Below are positions 18,074-28,023 of a stretch of DNA of 64,000 nucleotides, in pieces. Positions within the stretch are counted from its first letter, which is position 1. Each line of letters starts with the position of its first letter. The notes beneath the pieces were generated by a model. That model was not told where the DNA came from. It saw only the letters and a list, made by a program, of their open reading frames with translations, and did no database searches. Both the position numbers and the translations under genes were made by a program. The DNA comes from Pseudoduganella aquatica (GTDB lineage: Bacteria > Pseudomonadota > Gammaproteobacteria > Burkholderiales > Burkholderiaceae_D): contig NZ_WWCU01000014.1 of the NCBI RefSeq assembly GCF_009857595.1, forward strand, positions 79,849 through 143,848. The letters run 5' to 3'.

Positions 18074-19240
18074 ATGAAACGCTTTGCTGCCCTGTTCCTG
18101 TCCGTGCTGCTTGCCGGCTGCGCCTCCCTGGCGCCGCCGCCCCCGCCTCCGCAGCTGTTCCACGACCAGCTATTCGGCCAGCCCGACGCCGATATCGGCC
18201 CCGACCAGATTTTCGCCCTCACGGACGAGATGAAGAAATATGCGCACTCGCTGATCAACTCGCGCGCCAAGCGCGAGCCGCAGCTGGTGCTGTTCGATGC
18301 GCTGTACAAGCGCGACCTGCTGCAGCTGGAATACGACTCCACCATGACGCGCAACGCCGCGCAGACCTTCGCGGCGCGGCAAGGCAACTGCCTGTCGCTG
18401 GTGGTGATGACGGCGGCCATGGCGCGCGAGATGGATATGACGGTGCAGTTCCAGGCCGTCACGACCGAGGAATCCTGGAGCCGCAGCGGCAATCTGTATT
18501 TCGCCAGCGGCCACGTCAACCTGGTGCTGGGCAAGCCGCGCATGCTGGACGTGCAAAGCGTGGAACCCAACCAGTACATGGTGGTGGACTTCGAGCCGCC
18601 CGCCGACACCAGGAACCTGGTGACGAAGGAAATATCGGAACGGCGCATTATTTCCATGTTCATGAACAACCGCGCCGCCGAATCGCTGTCGCGCCGCGAA
18701 CTGAACCGGGCCTACTGGTGGGCGCGCAAGGCGGCCGAGGCCGACCCCACTTTCTTCAGTCCCTACAACACGCTGGCCATCGTCTACCAGCACCACGGCA
18801 ACCTGCAGCAGGCCGAAGCGGCGCTGCGCTACGCGCATGTGCTGCAGCCCAATAACACCGTCGCCATGTTCAACCTGGTCCAGGTGCTCGACGGCCTGGG
18901 CCGCCCGCTCGAAGCGGCCGCCATGCGCGAAGAGCTGGCGCGGCTGGAACCCTATCCGCCCTTCCATTTCTTCAATCTTGGCCAGCAGGCCATGAAGGAA
19001 GGCGACTATAAAAAGGCGCGCAAGCTGTTCGCGCGCGAAGTGGACCGCGCCCCCTACTACCACGAGTTCCACTTCTGGCTGGCGGTGGCGTCCTATCAGC
19101 TGGGCGACCTGGCCACGGCCGACAAGCACATGAAGCTGGCGCGCGACAACAGCACCACGCGCAACGACCACGAGCTGTATGCGGCCAAGCTGGACAAGCT
19201 GCGCTTCCAGGAACGCCAGCGCAACGCCTATTCAAATTGA
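18074..19240 (+). CDS. TPR lipoprotein with transglutaminase-like N-terminal domain
   Basis: A 388-residue lipoprotein. The lipobox is LLAGC with Cys16, followed by a proline run. The first domain contains FAARQGNCLSLVVMTAAMARE and SGHVNLVL, resembling a transglutaminase-like Cys...His pair. The C-terminal half has tetratricopeptide helices (RAYWWARKAAEADPTFFSPYNTLAIVYQHHGNLQQAEAAL split over two repeats, then FFNLGQQAMKEGDYKKARKLF). ATG 18074 follows GGAGG; the longer frame would start within the promoter. It is probably an outer-membrane-anchored assembly or peptidase-like protein of unknown partner. Confidence 0.85.
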   Translation: MKRFAALFLSVLLAGCASLAPPPPPPQLFHDQLFGQPDADIGPDQIFALTDEMKKYAHSLINSRAKREPQLVLFDALYKRDLLQLEYDSTMTRNAAQTFAARQGNCLSLVVMTAAMAREMDMTVQFQAVTTEESWSRSGNLYFASGHVNLVLGKPRMLDVQSVEPNQYMVVDFEPPADTRNLVTKEISERRIISMFMNNRAAESLSRRELNRAYWWARKAAEADPTFFSPYNTLAIVYQHHGNLQQAEAALRYAHVLQPNNTVAMFNLVQVLDGLGRPLEAAAMREELARLEPYPPFHFFNLGQQAMKEGDYKKARKLFAREVDRAPYYHEFHFWLAVASYQLGDLATADKHMKLARDNSTTRNDHELYAAKLDKLRFQERQRNAYSN

Positions 19241-19298
19241 CAAGGCAGGTCAGGGGCGGGTTACACTGTCTGGCTTAGTCCAGACCACGTAAACGCCC

Positions 19299-21242
19299 AT
19301 GACCGCATTGCGCTCCCCCCTCTCCGCCCTGGCCCTCGGCCTGCTGCTGGCTTTCGGCAGTGCAGCCGCCGCTCCTGCGCCGGCCGCCGCCCCCGACGAA
19401 TACTCGGTGCGCGAGCACTACACCAAATACGAATACCGCATCCCCATGCGCGACGGCGTGCGCCTGTTCACCGCCGTCTACGTGCCCAAGGACACGTCCA
19501 AACGCTATCCCTTCCTGGTGCAGCGCACGCCCTACAGCGCCGGCGTGACCGTGGACGAGAAGCTGCGCTACGGCGTGGACTTCTATCCCAAGCACGTGGG
19601 GCCGTCGCGCGAGTTCGAGACCAGCGGCTATATCTTCGTCAAGCAGGACGTGCGCGGCCGCTTCATGTCCGAAGGCAAATGGCAGGAGATGACGCCGCAC
19701 GTCAATCCCGGCCGCAAGCCGGGCGAAGGCAATGAGAGCCAGGACATGCACGACACCGTGGAATGGCTGCTGAAGAACGTCCCCAACAACAACGGCAAGG
19801 TCGGCATCCACGGCATTTCGTATCCGGGCTTCTACACCTCGGCCAGCATCATCGATTCGCACCCGGCCATCAAGGCCGCCTCGCCGCAGGCGCCGGTGAC
19901 GGACCTGTACATGAACGACGACTCCTACCACGGCGGCGCCTTCATGCTGGCCGCCAATTTCGACTTCTACGCCGCCTTCACCGAGGAACCGAACCCCACG
20001 CCGCTGCCGGCCACCTGGACCGATTTCGACTACGGCGGCAGCGACAGCTACGACTTCTTCCTCAAGCACCGCACGCTGGAAAAAATCGGCGCCACCATGA
20101 CGGACAAGCAGCGCGCGCTGTTCTGGCCGAACGTGGAGCACAGCACCTACGACGCCTTCTGGCAAAGCCGCAATATCGCGCCGCACCTGAAGAATGTGCG
20201 CGCCGCCGTGCTCACCGTCGGCGGCTGGTTCGACGCGGAAGACCCGCAAGGCCCGTTCACCACCTACCAGTCCATCAAGCGCAACAACCCGGCCATCTAC
20301 AACGGCCTGGTGATCGGACCGTGGGTGCATGGCGGCTGGGCGGCCGACGAGGGCAAGCGCCTGGGCCATGTGCGCTTCGACGCCAAGACCTCGGAATACT
20401 ACCGCCAGCAGATCCTGCTGCCCTTCTTCGAGCAGCACCTGAAGGACGAAAAAGGCCCGGCCCCGGCCAATGTGCGCGTGTTCGAAACCGGCAGCAATGT
20501 GTGGCGCAGCTACAGCGCCTGGCCGCCGCAGCAGGCCAAGGCGCGCACGCTGTACTTCGGCGCCAACGGCACGCTGGGCTGGCAGCAGCCGGCCGCCGCC
20601 ACCGGCGCGGGCTACGACGAATATGTGAGCGATCCGGCCAAGCCGGTGCCGTATATCGGCTACCCGGCCACCGGCGTGCCCAAGGAATACATGGTGTCGG
20701 ACCAGCGCTTCGCCGCCTCGCGGCCGGACGTGCTGGTGTACCGCAGCGACGTGCTGGAGGAGGATGTGACGGTGGCGGGCACGGTGTCGCCCAAGCTGTT
20801 CGTGTCCACCAGCGGCACCGACGCGGACTGGGTGGTGAAGCTGATCGACGTGTATCCGGACGACTATCCGAAGCAGGAGGCGGGCAAGGACGAGGAGCAC
20901 GACGTGGGGCCGCCGCAGGTGAATATGGCCGGCTACCAGCAGCTGGTGCGCGGCAATCCGCTGCGCGGAAAGTTCCGCCGCAGTTTTGAAAAGGCAGAGC
21001 CTTTCGTACCGGGGAAAGTGGAAGCGCTGGACTACAGCATCGGCGAAGTGAACCACACCTTCCGGCGCGGCCACCGCATCATGGTGCAGGTGCAGAGTTC
21101 ATGGTTCCCGCTGGTGGACCTGAACCCGCAAACCTTCATGGAGATTCCGCGCGCGAAGCCGGAGGACTTCAAGAAAGCCACGCAGCGCGTCTACCACGCG
21201 CCAGGCATGGCGTCGGGTATCGCGCTGCAGGTAATGCCGTAA
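19299..21242 (+). CDS. Secreted CocE/NonD-family hydrolase (alpha-amino-acid ester hydrolase-like)
   Basis: A 647-residue exported serine hydrolase. A signal peptide (ending AAAAPAPAA) precedes the S15-type alpha/beta hydrolase domain. The nucleophile motif is GISYPG (Ser174), the G-x-S-Y-x-G form typical of alpha-amino-acid ester hydrolases and cocaine esterase. A catalytic Asp is likely in GWFDAEDPQGPF and a His in GPWVHGGW. The C-terminal jelly-roll segment begins near DVLVYRSDVLEEDVTVAG. Length matches secreted AEH enzymes (about 640). It likely cleaves amino-acid esters or N-terminal dipeptides outside the cytoplasm. Confidence 0.9.
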   Translation: MTALRSPLSALALGLLLAFGSAAAAPAPAAAPDEYSVREHYTKYEYRIPMRDGVRLFTAVYVPKDTSKRYPFLVQRTPYSAGVTVDEKLRYGVDFYPKHVGPSREFETSGYIFVKQDVRGRFMSEGKWQEMTPHVNPGRKPGEGNESQDMHDTVEWLLKNVPNNNGKVGIHGISYPGFYTSASIIDSHPAIKAASPQAPVTDLYMNDDSYHGGAFMLAANFDFYAAFTEEPNPTPLPATWTDFDYGGSDSYDFFLKHRTLEKIGATMTDKQRALFWPNVEHSTYDAFWQSRNIAPHLKNVRAAVLTVGGWFDAEDPQGPFTTYQSIKRNNPAIYNGLVIGPWVHGGWAADEGKRLGHVRFDAKTSEYYRQQILLPFFEQHLKDEKGPAPANVRVFETGSNVWRSYSAWPPQQAKARTLYFGANGTLGWQQPAAATGAGYDEYVSDPAKPVPYIGYPATGVPKEYMVSDQRFAASRPDVLVYRSDVLEEDVTVAGTVSPKLFVSTSGTDADWVVKLIDVYPDDYPKQEAGKDEEHDVGPPQVNMAGYQQLVRGNPLRGKFRRSFEKAEPFVPGKVEALDYSIGEVNHTFRRGHRIMVQVQSSWFPLVDLNPQTFMEIPRAKPEDFKKATQRVYHAPGMASGIALQVMP

Positions 21243-21269
21243 CAGGGCGTTACGGTGAAGCTTGGCGGC

Positions 21270-21533
21270 TTAGCGGCGGCGCGGAAAGCTCTGCGTCGGC
21301 GCCGGGCCGCGTTTTTCGATATGGCGGAAAATAATACGGCCCTTGGTCAGGTCGTACGGCGACAGTTCCAGCGTCACCTTGTCACCCGCCAGAATGCGGA
21401 TGTGGTTCTTTTGCATTTTGCCCGAGGTGTAGGCGATCAGCTTGTGGCCGTTGTCCAGGTCCACGCGGAAACGCAGTTCCGGCAGCGCTTCGGACACCAC
21501 GCCACTCATTTCGATCAGTTCTTCTTTAGCCAT
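21270..21533 (-). CDS. infA: Translation initiation factor IF-1, second-copy type
   Basis: An 87-residue S1/OB-fold protein. It starts [20 protein letters not shown] and has the IF-1 core [22 protein letters not shown] followed by [24 protein letters not shown]. It is longer than the 72-residue ribosomal-operon IF-1 because of a basic tail ([15 protein letters not shown]), as in the extra infA copy of many Burkholderiales. AGGAG precedes the ATG at 21533. No ribosomal genes are nearby, so this copy stands alone. A Rho-independent terminator lies just upstream, so infA needs its own promoter between 21534 and 21600. Confidence 0.95.
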   Translation of the reverse strand: MAKEELIEMSGVVSEALPELRFRVDLDNGHKLIAYTSGKMQKNHIRILAGDKVTLELSPYDLTKGRIIFRHIEKRGPAPTQSFPRRR

Positions 21534-21600
21534 GCATTTACTCCTGTGTGGGCGCTGCTGCGCCAATTCGGGGACCAACGGGGGGAGGACGGGAGGTAGG

Positions 21601-21629
21601 AAAAAAAAAGCCCGCTTGCTGCGGGCTTC
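21601..21629 (-). terminator. Rho-independent terminator (leftward)
   Basis: On the minus strand GCCCGC-AGCAA-GCGGGC is followed by a run of nine T. The T run fixes the direction as leftward and ends whatever is transcribed from the 21.85 kb promoter. Confidence 0.85.
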
Positions 21630-21851
21630 GTTTCAATGTATTGCCAATAATGCTACAATCGCTGCTTGGCCCGTGCTATCTGCGCGGTGCCGGAGCTTCG
21701 GACGCCCATGCTATCTGCATAGTGCCTCCAATGTGTAAACCGACTATCGTATCTTGAACTACAATCCCCTCCGGCCTGATGAGCTTCACTGCTTTACACA
21801 TGCGGCACCGGCTGTCCCGTAGGGGGCGGCGGGGTTCAGAACTCCACCGAA
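21609..21851 (-). ncRNA. Probable structured small RNA upstream of infA
   Basis: About 240 bases with a leftward promoter on one side and a Rho-independent terminator on the other, and no supported ORF. An 8-bp arm (TGTGTAAA / TTTACACA, plus positions 21732-21739 and 21793-21800) closes an apical region. A tandem 23-base unit (21669-21691 and 21704-21726, 19 of 23 identical) forms two hairpins with the same AGAUA loop; one stem pair changes A-U to G-C between copies and another U-G to C-G, as expected for conserved RNA structure. 6S RNA is a possible identity by size and by the GUCCGAAGC element, but I could not confirm it. Confidence 0.5.
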
Positions 21852-21857
21852 GACACG

Positions 21858-21886
21858 AGTGTATCACACATTTGTGCGGCGCACAA
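21858..21886 (-). promoter_or_regulatory. Candidate promoter for the small RNA
   Basis: On the minus strand TTGTGC, 17 bp, TACACT, with a TG two bases before the -10 region. Transcription would start near 21851. It is divergent from the unknown gene at 21908. Confidence 0.4.
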
Positions 21887-21907
21887 AACTATTTCTCAGA
21901 AAAAATC

Positions 21908-22633
21908 ATGGATCCCTCCAGCACCACCGAACTGCCCTTCCGGGCCACCACCGCCGAAGCCTGCGCCTGGCTGGCGCAGCAGACCGCCACCCCATGGACG
22001 CTGGCGCGGCTGATCGGGCACGGACTCACCCCCTACGTGTGGCTGGACTACGACGCCGCCTTCCCCGAGCTGTTCGGCGACGCCAACGGCGGCTACGCCG
22101 CGCCGATCTTCTACGAAGGCGACACGCAGCGCCTGGCGGCCGGCAGCGAGGACGTGCTCATCACCATCACCAAGGACGCCTACAAAATCGTCACGCGGCT
22201 GCCGGAGCCGGGCTTCCGCCGCGCCTTGCACGAACTGCGCTTCCTGAAGAAGGAAGTGGAGAAGCTGGCCGGGCGTATCAAGCACGAGGCCGAGGAAGCG
22301 GCCAAGCCGCCCAAGGTGGAGAGCGCGCGCGAATCGCAGTTCGGCATTCCCAAGGCCGAGGTGCTGGCCGCGTTCGGGCGCCTGGCCAAGCTGGATATGG
22401 ACAAGGCGCTGGACGGCGCCATCGGCATCTTCGGCGACGACGGCGCGCGCGTGAAAGCCAGCGCCAGGAAGTCCAAGCGCAACGCCGTGTGGAACCCGGT
22501 CACGCTGGCGCTCGGCCTGCACGACGTGTACGGCGTGCCGATCGGCTCCCTGAAGCGCGCCTTCAAATCGCACGACTTCCTGTACGACTGGAGCGGCGAC
22601 TGGGAACAGTCACTGGCCTTGCTGGGCAAGTAG
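21908..22633 (+). CDS. Conserved-looking protein of unknown function
   Basis: A 241-residue soluble protein that I do not recognise. The N-terminal half is an alpha/beta-looking domain (TPWTLARLIGHGLTPYVWLDYDAAFPELFG; then APIFYEGDTQRLAAGSEDVLITI). A charged helix follows (FLKKEVEKLAGRIKHEAEEAAK), then a C-terminal segment with NPVTLALGLHDVYGVPIGSLKRAF and DFLYDWSGDWEQSLALL that looks like a DNA-binding or phage-type helper region. Start at MDPSSTTELPF, because upstream codons overlap the small-RNA promoter. Its end overlaps the convergent MBL gene by 24 bases. Confidence 0.65.
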   Translation: MDPSSTTELPFRATTAEACAWLAQQTATPWTLARLIGHGLTPYVWLDYDAAFPELFGDANGGYAAPIFYEGDTQRLAAGSEDVLITITKDAYKIVTRLPEPGFRRALHELRFLKKEVEKLAGRIKHEAEEAAKPPKVESARESQFGIPKAEVLAAFGRLAKLDMDKALDGAIGIFGDDGARVKASARKSKRNAVWNPVTLALGLHDVYGVPIGSLKRAFKSHDFLYDWSGDWEQSLALLGK

Positions 22634-23956
22634 GCGGCGCAGCTGGGCGGCCTGGTAGGCGCCGAAGGTATCGCTGAACAGGCAGCGTATCAGGGGGTCG
22701 TCGACCGCGTCCGCCTCCGCCAGGTCCTGCTCGGTGGCGGCATCGAACACGGCGTCGTTGATGCGCATATACATGGACGTCAGCGATTCGCCCAGCTCCA
22801 GCGCGGCGTACAGCTTGGCCGCCGGGATCTCCGTGGTCCAGCCCAGCGGCCCCGCGCTGCCGCCGGCCAGGGCCGCGCCGTCCGCCTGCAGCCGGTAGCG
22901 GAACTGCGCGCACTGGCCATCATGCCCGTAGACCGATAGCTGCCAGATGCGCGGCTGATCAAAGTATTCGGACGACGCTTCCACATCGCCGTATTTTTCC
23001 AGCAGCCCCACCCGGCAGTAATCCATCACCCGCGCGTGCTGCTCCGCCGTGAGCGGCGCGAAATGGCGCGCGATGTCGGCCGTGGCGGGCGGCGCGGCGT
23101 TGCCTTCATACTGGTAGTCCACGTCCTGCTCGCCCATCGGCGCAATCCACGGCAGCGGCGGCGCGGCCGTCAGCGAGGCCGCGTCCAGCAGCACGGACAC
23201 CGAAGGATTGAGCCGCACCACCTGCGCCTGCGGCAGCGCCTCGCCCACCTCCCGCGTGAACTGGCGGTAGCTGATGGGGAAGAAGGCGCGGTTGTACCAG
23301 GACCAGGGCTCCTGCAGGAACTGGCAGGAACTCGGCACCACGTAGCGCGGGTTGAGCACCTTCAGCTGCGCGATCCACTCCTCGGGCAGCTCCGGCGGCG
23401 CGGCGCTGCTGCGCGACGGCTGCAGGACTTCGATCTCGCGCATGGTCTGGAACGGCCACAGCACCATGTCCCACGGGCCTTCCTGCGCCAGCTGGGCCAG
23501 CGTGGTCTCGTCTATCCACGAGTCGACCACGTTGAGCACATTCATGCCGGCCGCCTTCACCTGGAACATGGAATCCACATCCGCATCCATCGCCTCGCGC
23601 GGGACCACCTCGAACGGGCCGATGTGCACCGGCACGTTCAGCCGCAGCTGCTGCACATTGGTGAAGCCGAGCTGGCGCACCATGTCGAACAGCTCGTCGA
23701 AGATGCAGTAGATGTACAGCGGCGTGGCGCGGTCCAGCAGGTCCAGGCTCTCCAGCGAACAGTGGTCGTCGTGGAAGTGCGAGATGAACACGGCGGCGAA
23801 TTTCTGGCGCCGGATCTGCTCGTGGTCGAAGCGCACGTCCGGGAAGGCGTGGCAGTTGCGGCTGAAGGGATTCTCGAAGATGGTGTCGAACGCGATCTGC
23901 GCGCCCTCGCACTCGAACACATAGCCCGCGTGCAGTATTCTCGAAATTTTCAGCAT
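22610..23956 (-). CDS. MBL-fold metallo-hydrolase
   Basis: A 448-residue protein. The metallo-beta-lactamase zinc motif is ISHFHDDHCS (residues 58-67, H-x-H-x-D-H). The next ligand region, seen in other MBL proteins 60-100 residues on, is not obvious. The second half (from about 270) is a separate domain, TPLTAEQH-like helices with a C-terminal SLTSMYMRINDAVFDAATEQDL. The ATG follows a strong GAGGAGGG. The substrate is unknown. It is convergent with the previous gene and divergent from the arsR-type regulator. Confidence 0.85.
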   Translation of the reverse strand: MLKISRILHAGYVFECEGAQIAFDTIFENPFSRNCHAFPDVRFDHEQIRRQKFAAVFISHFHDDHCSLESLDLLDRATPLYIYCIFDELFDMVRQLGFTNVQQLRLNVPVHIGPFEVVPREAMDADVDSMFQVKAAGMNVLNVVDSWIDETTLAQLAQEGPWDMVLWPFQTMREIEVLQPSRSSAAPPELPEEWIAQLKVLNPRYVVPSSCQFLQEPWSWYNRAFFPISYRQFTREVGEALPQAQVVRLNPSVSVLLDAASLTAAPPLPWIAPMGEQDVDYQYEGNAAPPATADIARHFAPLTAEQHARVMDYCRVGLLEKYGDVEASSEYFDQPRIWQLSVYGHDGQCAQFRYRLQADGAALAGGSAGPLGWTTEIPAAKLYAALELGESLTSMYMRINDAVFDAATEQDLAEADAVDDPLIRCLFSDTFGAYQAAQLRRLLAQQGQ

Positions 23957-24046
23957 GCCACCCTCCTCAGTTGGCGGCATTCTACAGCCTCGCGCACCGC
24001 ACAAAACCGCTTGACGCCGAATTCTTGCGCGCCTATATTAACCCTT

Positions 24047-24399
24047 ATGGGTGAATATAAAACAAATCAGCTAGATGAACTGTTCGCGGCAGTGTCCGAC
24101 GGCACGCGGCGCGCCATCCTGGCGCGGCTGGCGCAGTCCGACGCGCGCGTGACGGAGCTGGCGAGCGCATTTCCGATTTCGCTTAATTCCACCTCCAAGC
24201 ACATCCGCATCCTCGAACGCGCAGGACTGGTCACGCGCAGGGTGCAGGGCCGCGAGCATGTGCTGTCGCTGAACGCCGCACCGATGGCGGAAGCCGCCGA
24301 GTGGATGGCGTTCTACCGCCGCTTCTGGGAAGGCCGCCTGGCCGCGCTGGAAGACTTTGTACTCAAAAAACGCAGCACCGACAAACCCGGGAGCACGCA

Positions 24400-24403
<4 letters not shown>
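24047..24403 (+). CDS. ArsR-family transcriptional regulator
   Basis: A 118-residue winged-helix regulator: DGTRRAILARLAQSDARVTELA is helix 1-3, SLNSTSKHIRILERAGLV the recognition helix, and VTRRVQGREHVLSLN the wing. No metal-binding Cys cluster is seen, so it belongs to the SdpR/YgaV-like group often paired with SRPBCC proteins. Its TGA overlaps the ATG of the downstream AHSA1-GST fusion (ATGA), giving tight translational coupling. Confidence 0.93.
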
Positions 24404-25467
<1,064 letters not shown>

Positions 25468-25537
25468 CCCTGGCTTGCAGCTGGCACTTGCATGGTTGGA
25501 CTCCTTGAAAAAGGGCTGCGATCCTTGTTAGTACAAC

Positions 25538-26032
25538 TCAGAGCAACAGTTTCCAATGCTCCAGCTTTTGTACCAGCGTTAGCGAAGCATGGGCGGGCGA
25601 CGTCGAGGGCAACACCAACGTGCGGTAGCCTTCGGCGGCAAACTGCGGCGCGAACTTGCCTGAAGTCTGGCCGTTGAAGCCGACCGTTTCCAGCAATGGG
25701 CACAGCTCGCGCAGCCGGGCGAAGTCGTTGGCGGCGGGCTTACGGATGGCGGAATCCAGGCTGCCTTCGCGCTCGCAGGCGCCCAATACATCCCACAGGC
25801 CGAAACCGTGCGCCAGCAGGCGCGGCAGGCGCTTGGCGTATGGCAGCCCGGCCAGATCCTCCCCCGTCAGCGCCGACAGGATGGGCCACAGCGCGTTGCG
25901 CGGGTGGGCGTAGTATTGCTGCGCCGCCAGCGAGGCGGCGCCCGGGAAACTCCCCAGTATCAGGATGCGCGTGCGGACGTCGATTACCGGGGCCAAGCCG
26001 GCCAGCGCCAGGGTTTCTTGTTTGTTCGTCAT
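25538..26032 (-). CDS. DNA-deoxyinosine glycosylase-like (uracil-DNA glycosylase superfamily)
   Basis: A 164-residue protein of the hypoxanthine-DNA glycosylase branch of the UDG superfamily. The family-6 signature is TRILILGSFPGAASLAAQQY followed by YAHPRNALWPILSALTGEDL; the C-terminal strand LVLPSTSPAHASLT carries the S-P-A/S-H motif that contacts the flipped base. Such enzymes remove deaminated adenine (hypoxanthine) from DNA. Start at MTNKQETLALAG; the longer frame is not supported. It is divergent from the Mpo1-like gene. Confidence 0.88.
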   Translation of the reverse strand: MTNKQETLALAGLAPVIDVRTRILILGSFPGAASLAAQQYYAHPRNALWPILSALTGEDLAGLPYAKRLPRLLAHGFGLWDVLGACEREGSLDSAIRKPAANDFARLRELCPLLETVGFNGQTSGKFAPQFAAEGYRTLVLPSTSPAHASLTLVQKLEHWKLLL

Positions 26033-26109
26033 GACGTCTTGTGAGGGCGGGCTTACAGTGTAGAATCGAACGGTAGTACTGAACAATAACAATGCTGGAG
26101 ATTCTGAGC

Positions 26110-26547
26110 ATGAGTGAACCGCGTCCCATCGATGTCCTGCTGGCCAAGTATAGCGAAAGCCATCTGAACCACACCAACGAGATCATCCATTTCGTGTGTG
26201 TGCCCGCCATCGTGTTTTCCCTGCTGGGCCTGATCTGGAGCCTGCAACCCATGGCAGCGCTGGGCGTGGTGCTGCTGTCGCTGGCGTATTATGTGCGCCT
26301 GTCCATCCCCTTCGCCGCCGGCATGCTGGTGATGTCGCTGCTGATGCTGGGCGTGCTGTCGGTGCTGCCGCCGCCGGCCATCCTGCCGCTGTCGGTCGCC
26401 ATCTTCGTGCTGGCCTGGATCGGCCAGTTCATCGGCCACAAGATCGAGGGCAAAAAACCGTCCTTTTTCGACGATGTGCGCTTCCTGCTGATCGGCCCGC
26501 TGTTCGTGCTGGGCTTCCTGTACCGCCGCCTGAAATTGGCTTACTGA
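26110..26547 (+). CDS. Mpo1/YGL010W-like membrane protein
   Basis: A 145-residue membrane protein of the DUF962 family with about four helices. The family signature His positions are in ESHLNHTNEIIHFVCVP near the N-terminus and in WIGQFIGHKIEGKKPSFFDD near the C-terminus. The yeast homologue Mpo1 is an Fe(II) dioxygenase of 2-hydroxy fatty acid alpha-oxidation; the bacterial role is not established. ATG 26110 has GGAG upstream, which is better than the in-frame ATG at 26092. Confidence 0.88.
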   Translation: MSEPRPIDVLLAKYSESHLNHTNEIIHFVCVPAIVFSLLGLIWSLQPMAALGVVLLSLAYYVRLSIPFAAGMLVMSLLMLGVLSVLPPPAILPLSVAIFVLAWIGQFIGHKIEGKKPSFFDDVRFLLIGPLFVLGFLYRRLKLAY

Positions 26548-26593
26548 CGCTATCCGCCGAGCAAGATGGTGCGAAAATCCGTATACTGCGCGG

Positions 26594-27538
26594 ATGTCCT
26601 CGCCTATCCTCTTTGCCATCGCCTGCCTGATCTGGGGTTCTACCTTCTGGGCTATCACCTTGCAGCTGGGCGACGTCGCCCCGGCCGTTTCCATTGTTTA
26701 CCGCTTCGGCCTGGCCTCGGCCACGCTGTTCGCCTGGTGCCTGCTGCGCGGCGACCGCCTGCGCATGCCGTGGAAGGTGCAGCGCTGGATGCTGCTGCAG
26801 GGCGTGGCCACCTTCGCCATCAGCTATGTGTGCACCTACACGTCGGAACAGTATTTGGTGTCCGCACTGGTGGCCGTGCTGTTCGTGCTGATGGTGTTCT
26901 GGACCCCGATCTGCAACCGCTTCATGTTCGGCACGCCGCTCACCTGGCGCATGTGGAGCGCGGCGGCGGTGTCGATCTGCGGCGTGATCCTGCTGTTCTA
27001 TGACGCCATCCACCACGCCTGGAAAGACATCCTGTCCGGCGGCAGCGGCCACTTCCTGCTGGGCCTCGCGCTCGCGCTGTGCGCCACCATGGCCAGCACC
27101 ATCGGCAACGTGGTGGTGGTGAAGGTGCGCGAGGAGTCCTCGAACGTATTCCTGACCATGGCCTGGGCCATGTTCTGGGGCACCCTGGCGGTGGCCTGCT
27201 GGGCGCTGCTCAACGGCCAGGAATTCCGCCTGCCGTCGCGCCCCAGCTACTGGGCCGGCCTGGTCTACCTGTCCGTGTTCGGCTCCGTGATCGCCTTCGG
27301 CGCCTATTTCACGCTGATCCACCGCATCGGTTCGCAAAAGGCGGTGTATATCGGCGTGGTGACGCCGGTGATCTCGGTGCTGCTGTCGATCCAGCTGGAG
27401 CACTACCGGCCCGGTGCCATGGAGTGGTTCGGCATGGTATTGTGCTTGTCCAGCGTGGTGTGGGCATTGAAGGCGCCCGCATCGTCCGTCAAATCCGCAA
27501 AATCCGTCCCTTTAGATAACCAACTTGAAGCGCAATGA
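26594..27538 (+). CDS. EamA-family DMT transporter
   Basis: A 314-residue inner-membrane exporter with ten predicted helices and two EamA repeats. The first begins with LFAIACLIWGSTFWAITLQLG, the second is in the C-terminal half. The family exports amino acids, drugs or metabolites; specificity is unknown. Its TGA overlaps the start of the next acetyltransferase (ATGA), and it lies 46 bp after the Mpo1-like gene. Confidence 0.92.
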   Translation: MSSPILFAIACLIWGSTFWAITLQLGDVAPAVSIVYRFGLASATLFAWCLLRGDRLRMPWKVQRWMLLQGVATFAISYVCTYTSEQYLVSALVAVLFVLMVFWTPICNRFMFGTPLTWRMWSAAAVSICGVILLFYDAIHHAWKDILSGGSGHFLLGLALALCATMASTIGNVVVVKVREESSNVFLTMAWAMFWGTLAVACWALLNGQEFRLPSRPSYWAGLVYLSVFGSVIAFGAYFTLIHRIGSQKAVYIGVVTPVISVLLSIQLEHYRPGAMEWFGMVLCLSSVVWALKAPASSVKSAKSVPLDNQLEAQ

Positions 27539-28023
27539 ACTCTACTAGCCTGTCCATCCGCCCCGCCCTGCCTGAAGACGTGAATGCCATTTTCGGCATG
27601 ATTTTTGAGCTGGCGGTGTTTGAAAAACTGGAGCACATGGTGGTGGCCAACGAGGCCAAGCTGCATGAGAGCCTGTTCGGCGACCATCCCGCCGCCGAGG
27701 CGATCGTAGGCGTGGAAAACGGCGAAGTGGTGACCTTCGCCCTGTTCTTCCATAACTTCTCCACCTTCCTGTGCCAGAAGGGCTTGTACCTGGAAGACTT
27801 GTACGTAAAGCAGAATTGCCGTGGCAAGGGCTATGGCAAGCAGATGCTGGTGGCGCTGGCGCAGCTGGCGGTGGAACGCAAGTGCGGCCGCTTCGAGTGG
27901 TCGGTGCTGGACTGGAACGAGAACGCGATCAAGTTCTACCAGGGCATGGGCGCTACCGTGATGCCGGACTGGCGCATCTGCCGCGTGACCGGCGACGCGC
28001 TGTCGCAGCTGGCCACGGATTGA
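27535..28023 (+). CDS. GNAT acetyltransferase (spermine/thialysine N-acetyltransferase-like)
   Basis: A 162-residue acetyl-CoA-dependent transferase. Typical GNAT elements are SIRPALPEDVNAIFGMIFEL, the EDLYVKQNCRGKGYGKQML pyrophosphate loop (Q/R-x-x-G-x-G), and the end motif LDWNENAIKFYQGMGA. The CQKGLYLEDLYV pattern and overall look match the SSAT-like branch acting on polyamines or thialysine. It is start-coupled to the upstream exporter. Confidence 0.92.
   Translation: MNSTSLSIRPALPEDVNAIFGMIFELAVFEKLEHMVVANEAKLHESLFGDHPAAEAIVGVENGEVVTFALFFHNFSTFLCQKGLYLEDLYVKQNCRGKGYGKQMLVALAQLAVERKCGRFEWSVLDWNENAIKFYQGMGATVMPDWRICRVTGDALSQLATD

Noticed and set aside
21609..21851. Firm annotation of 6S RNA (ssrS) for the structured region
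   Set aside because: Size and a GUCCGAAGC element are suggestive, but the classic central bubble and closing stem could not be established by eye; kept as an unspecified RNA.
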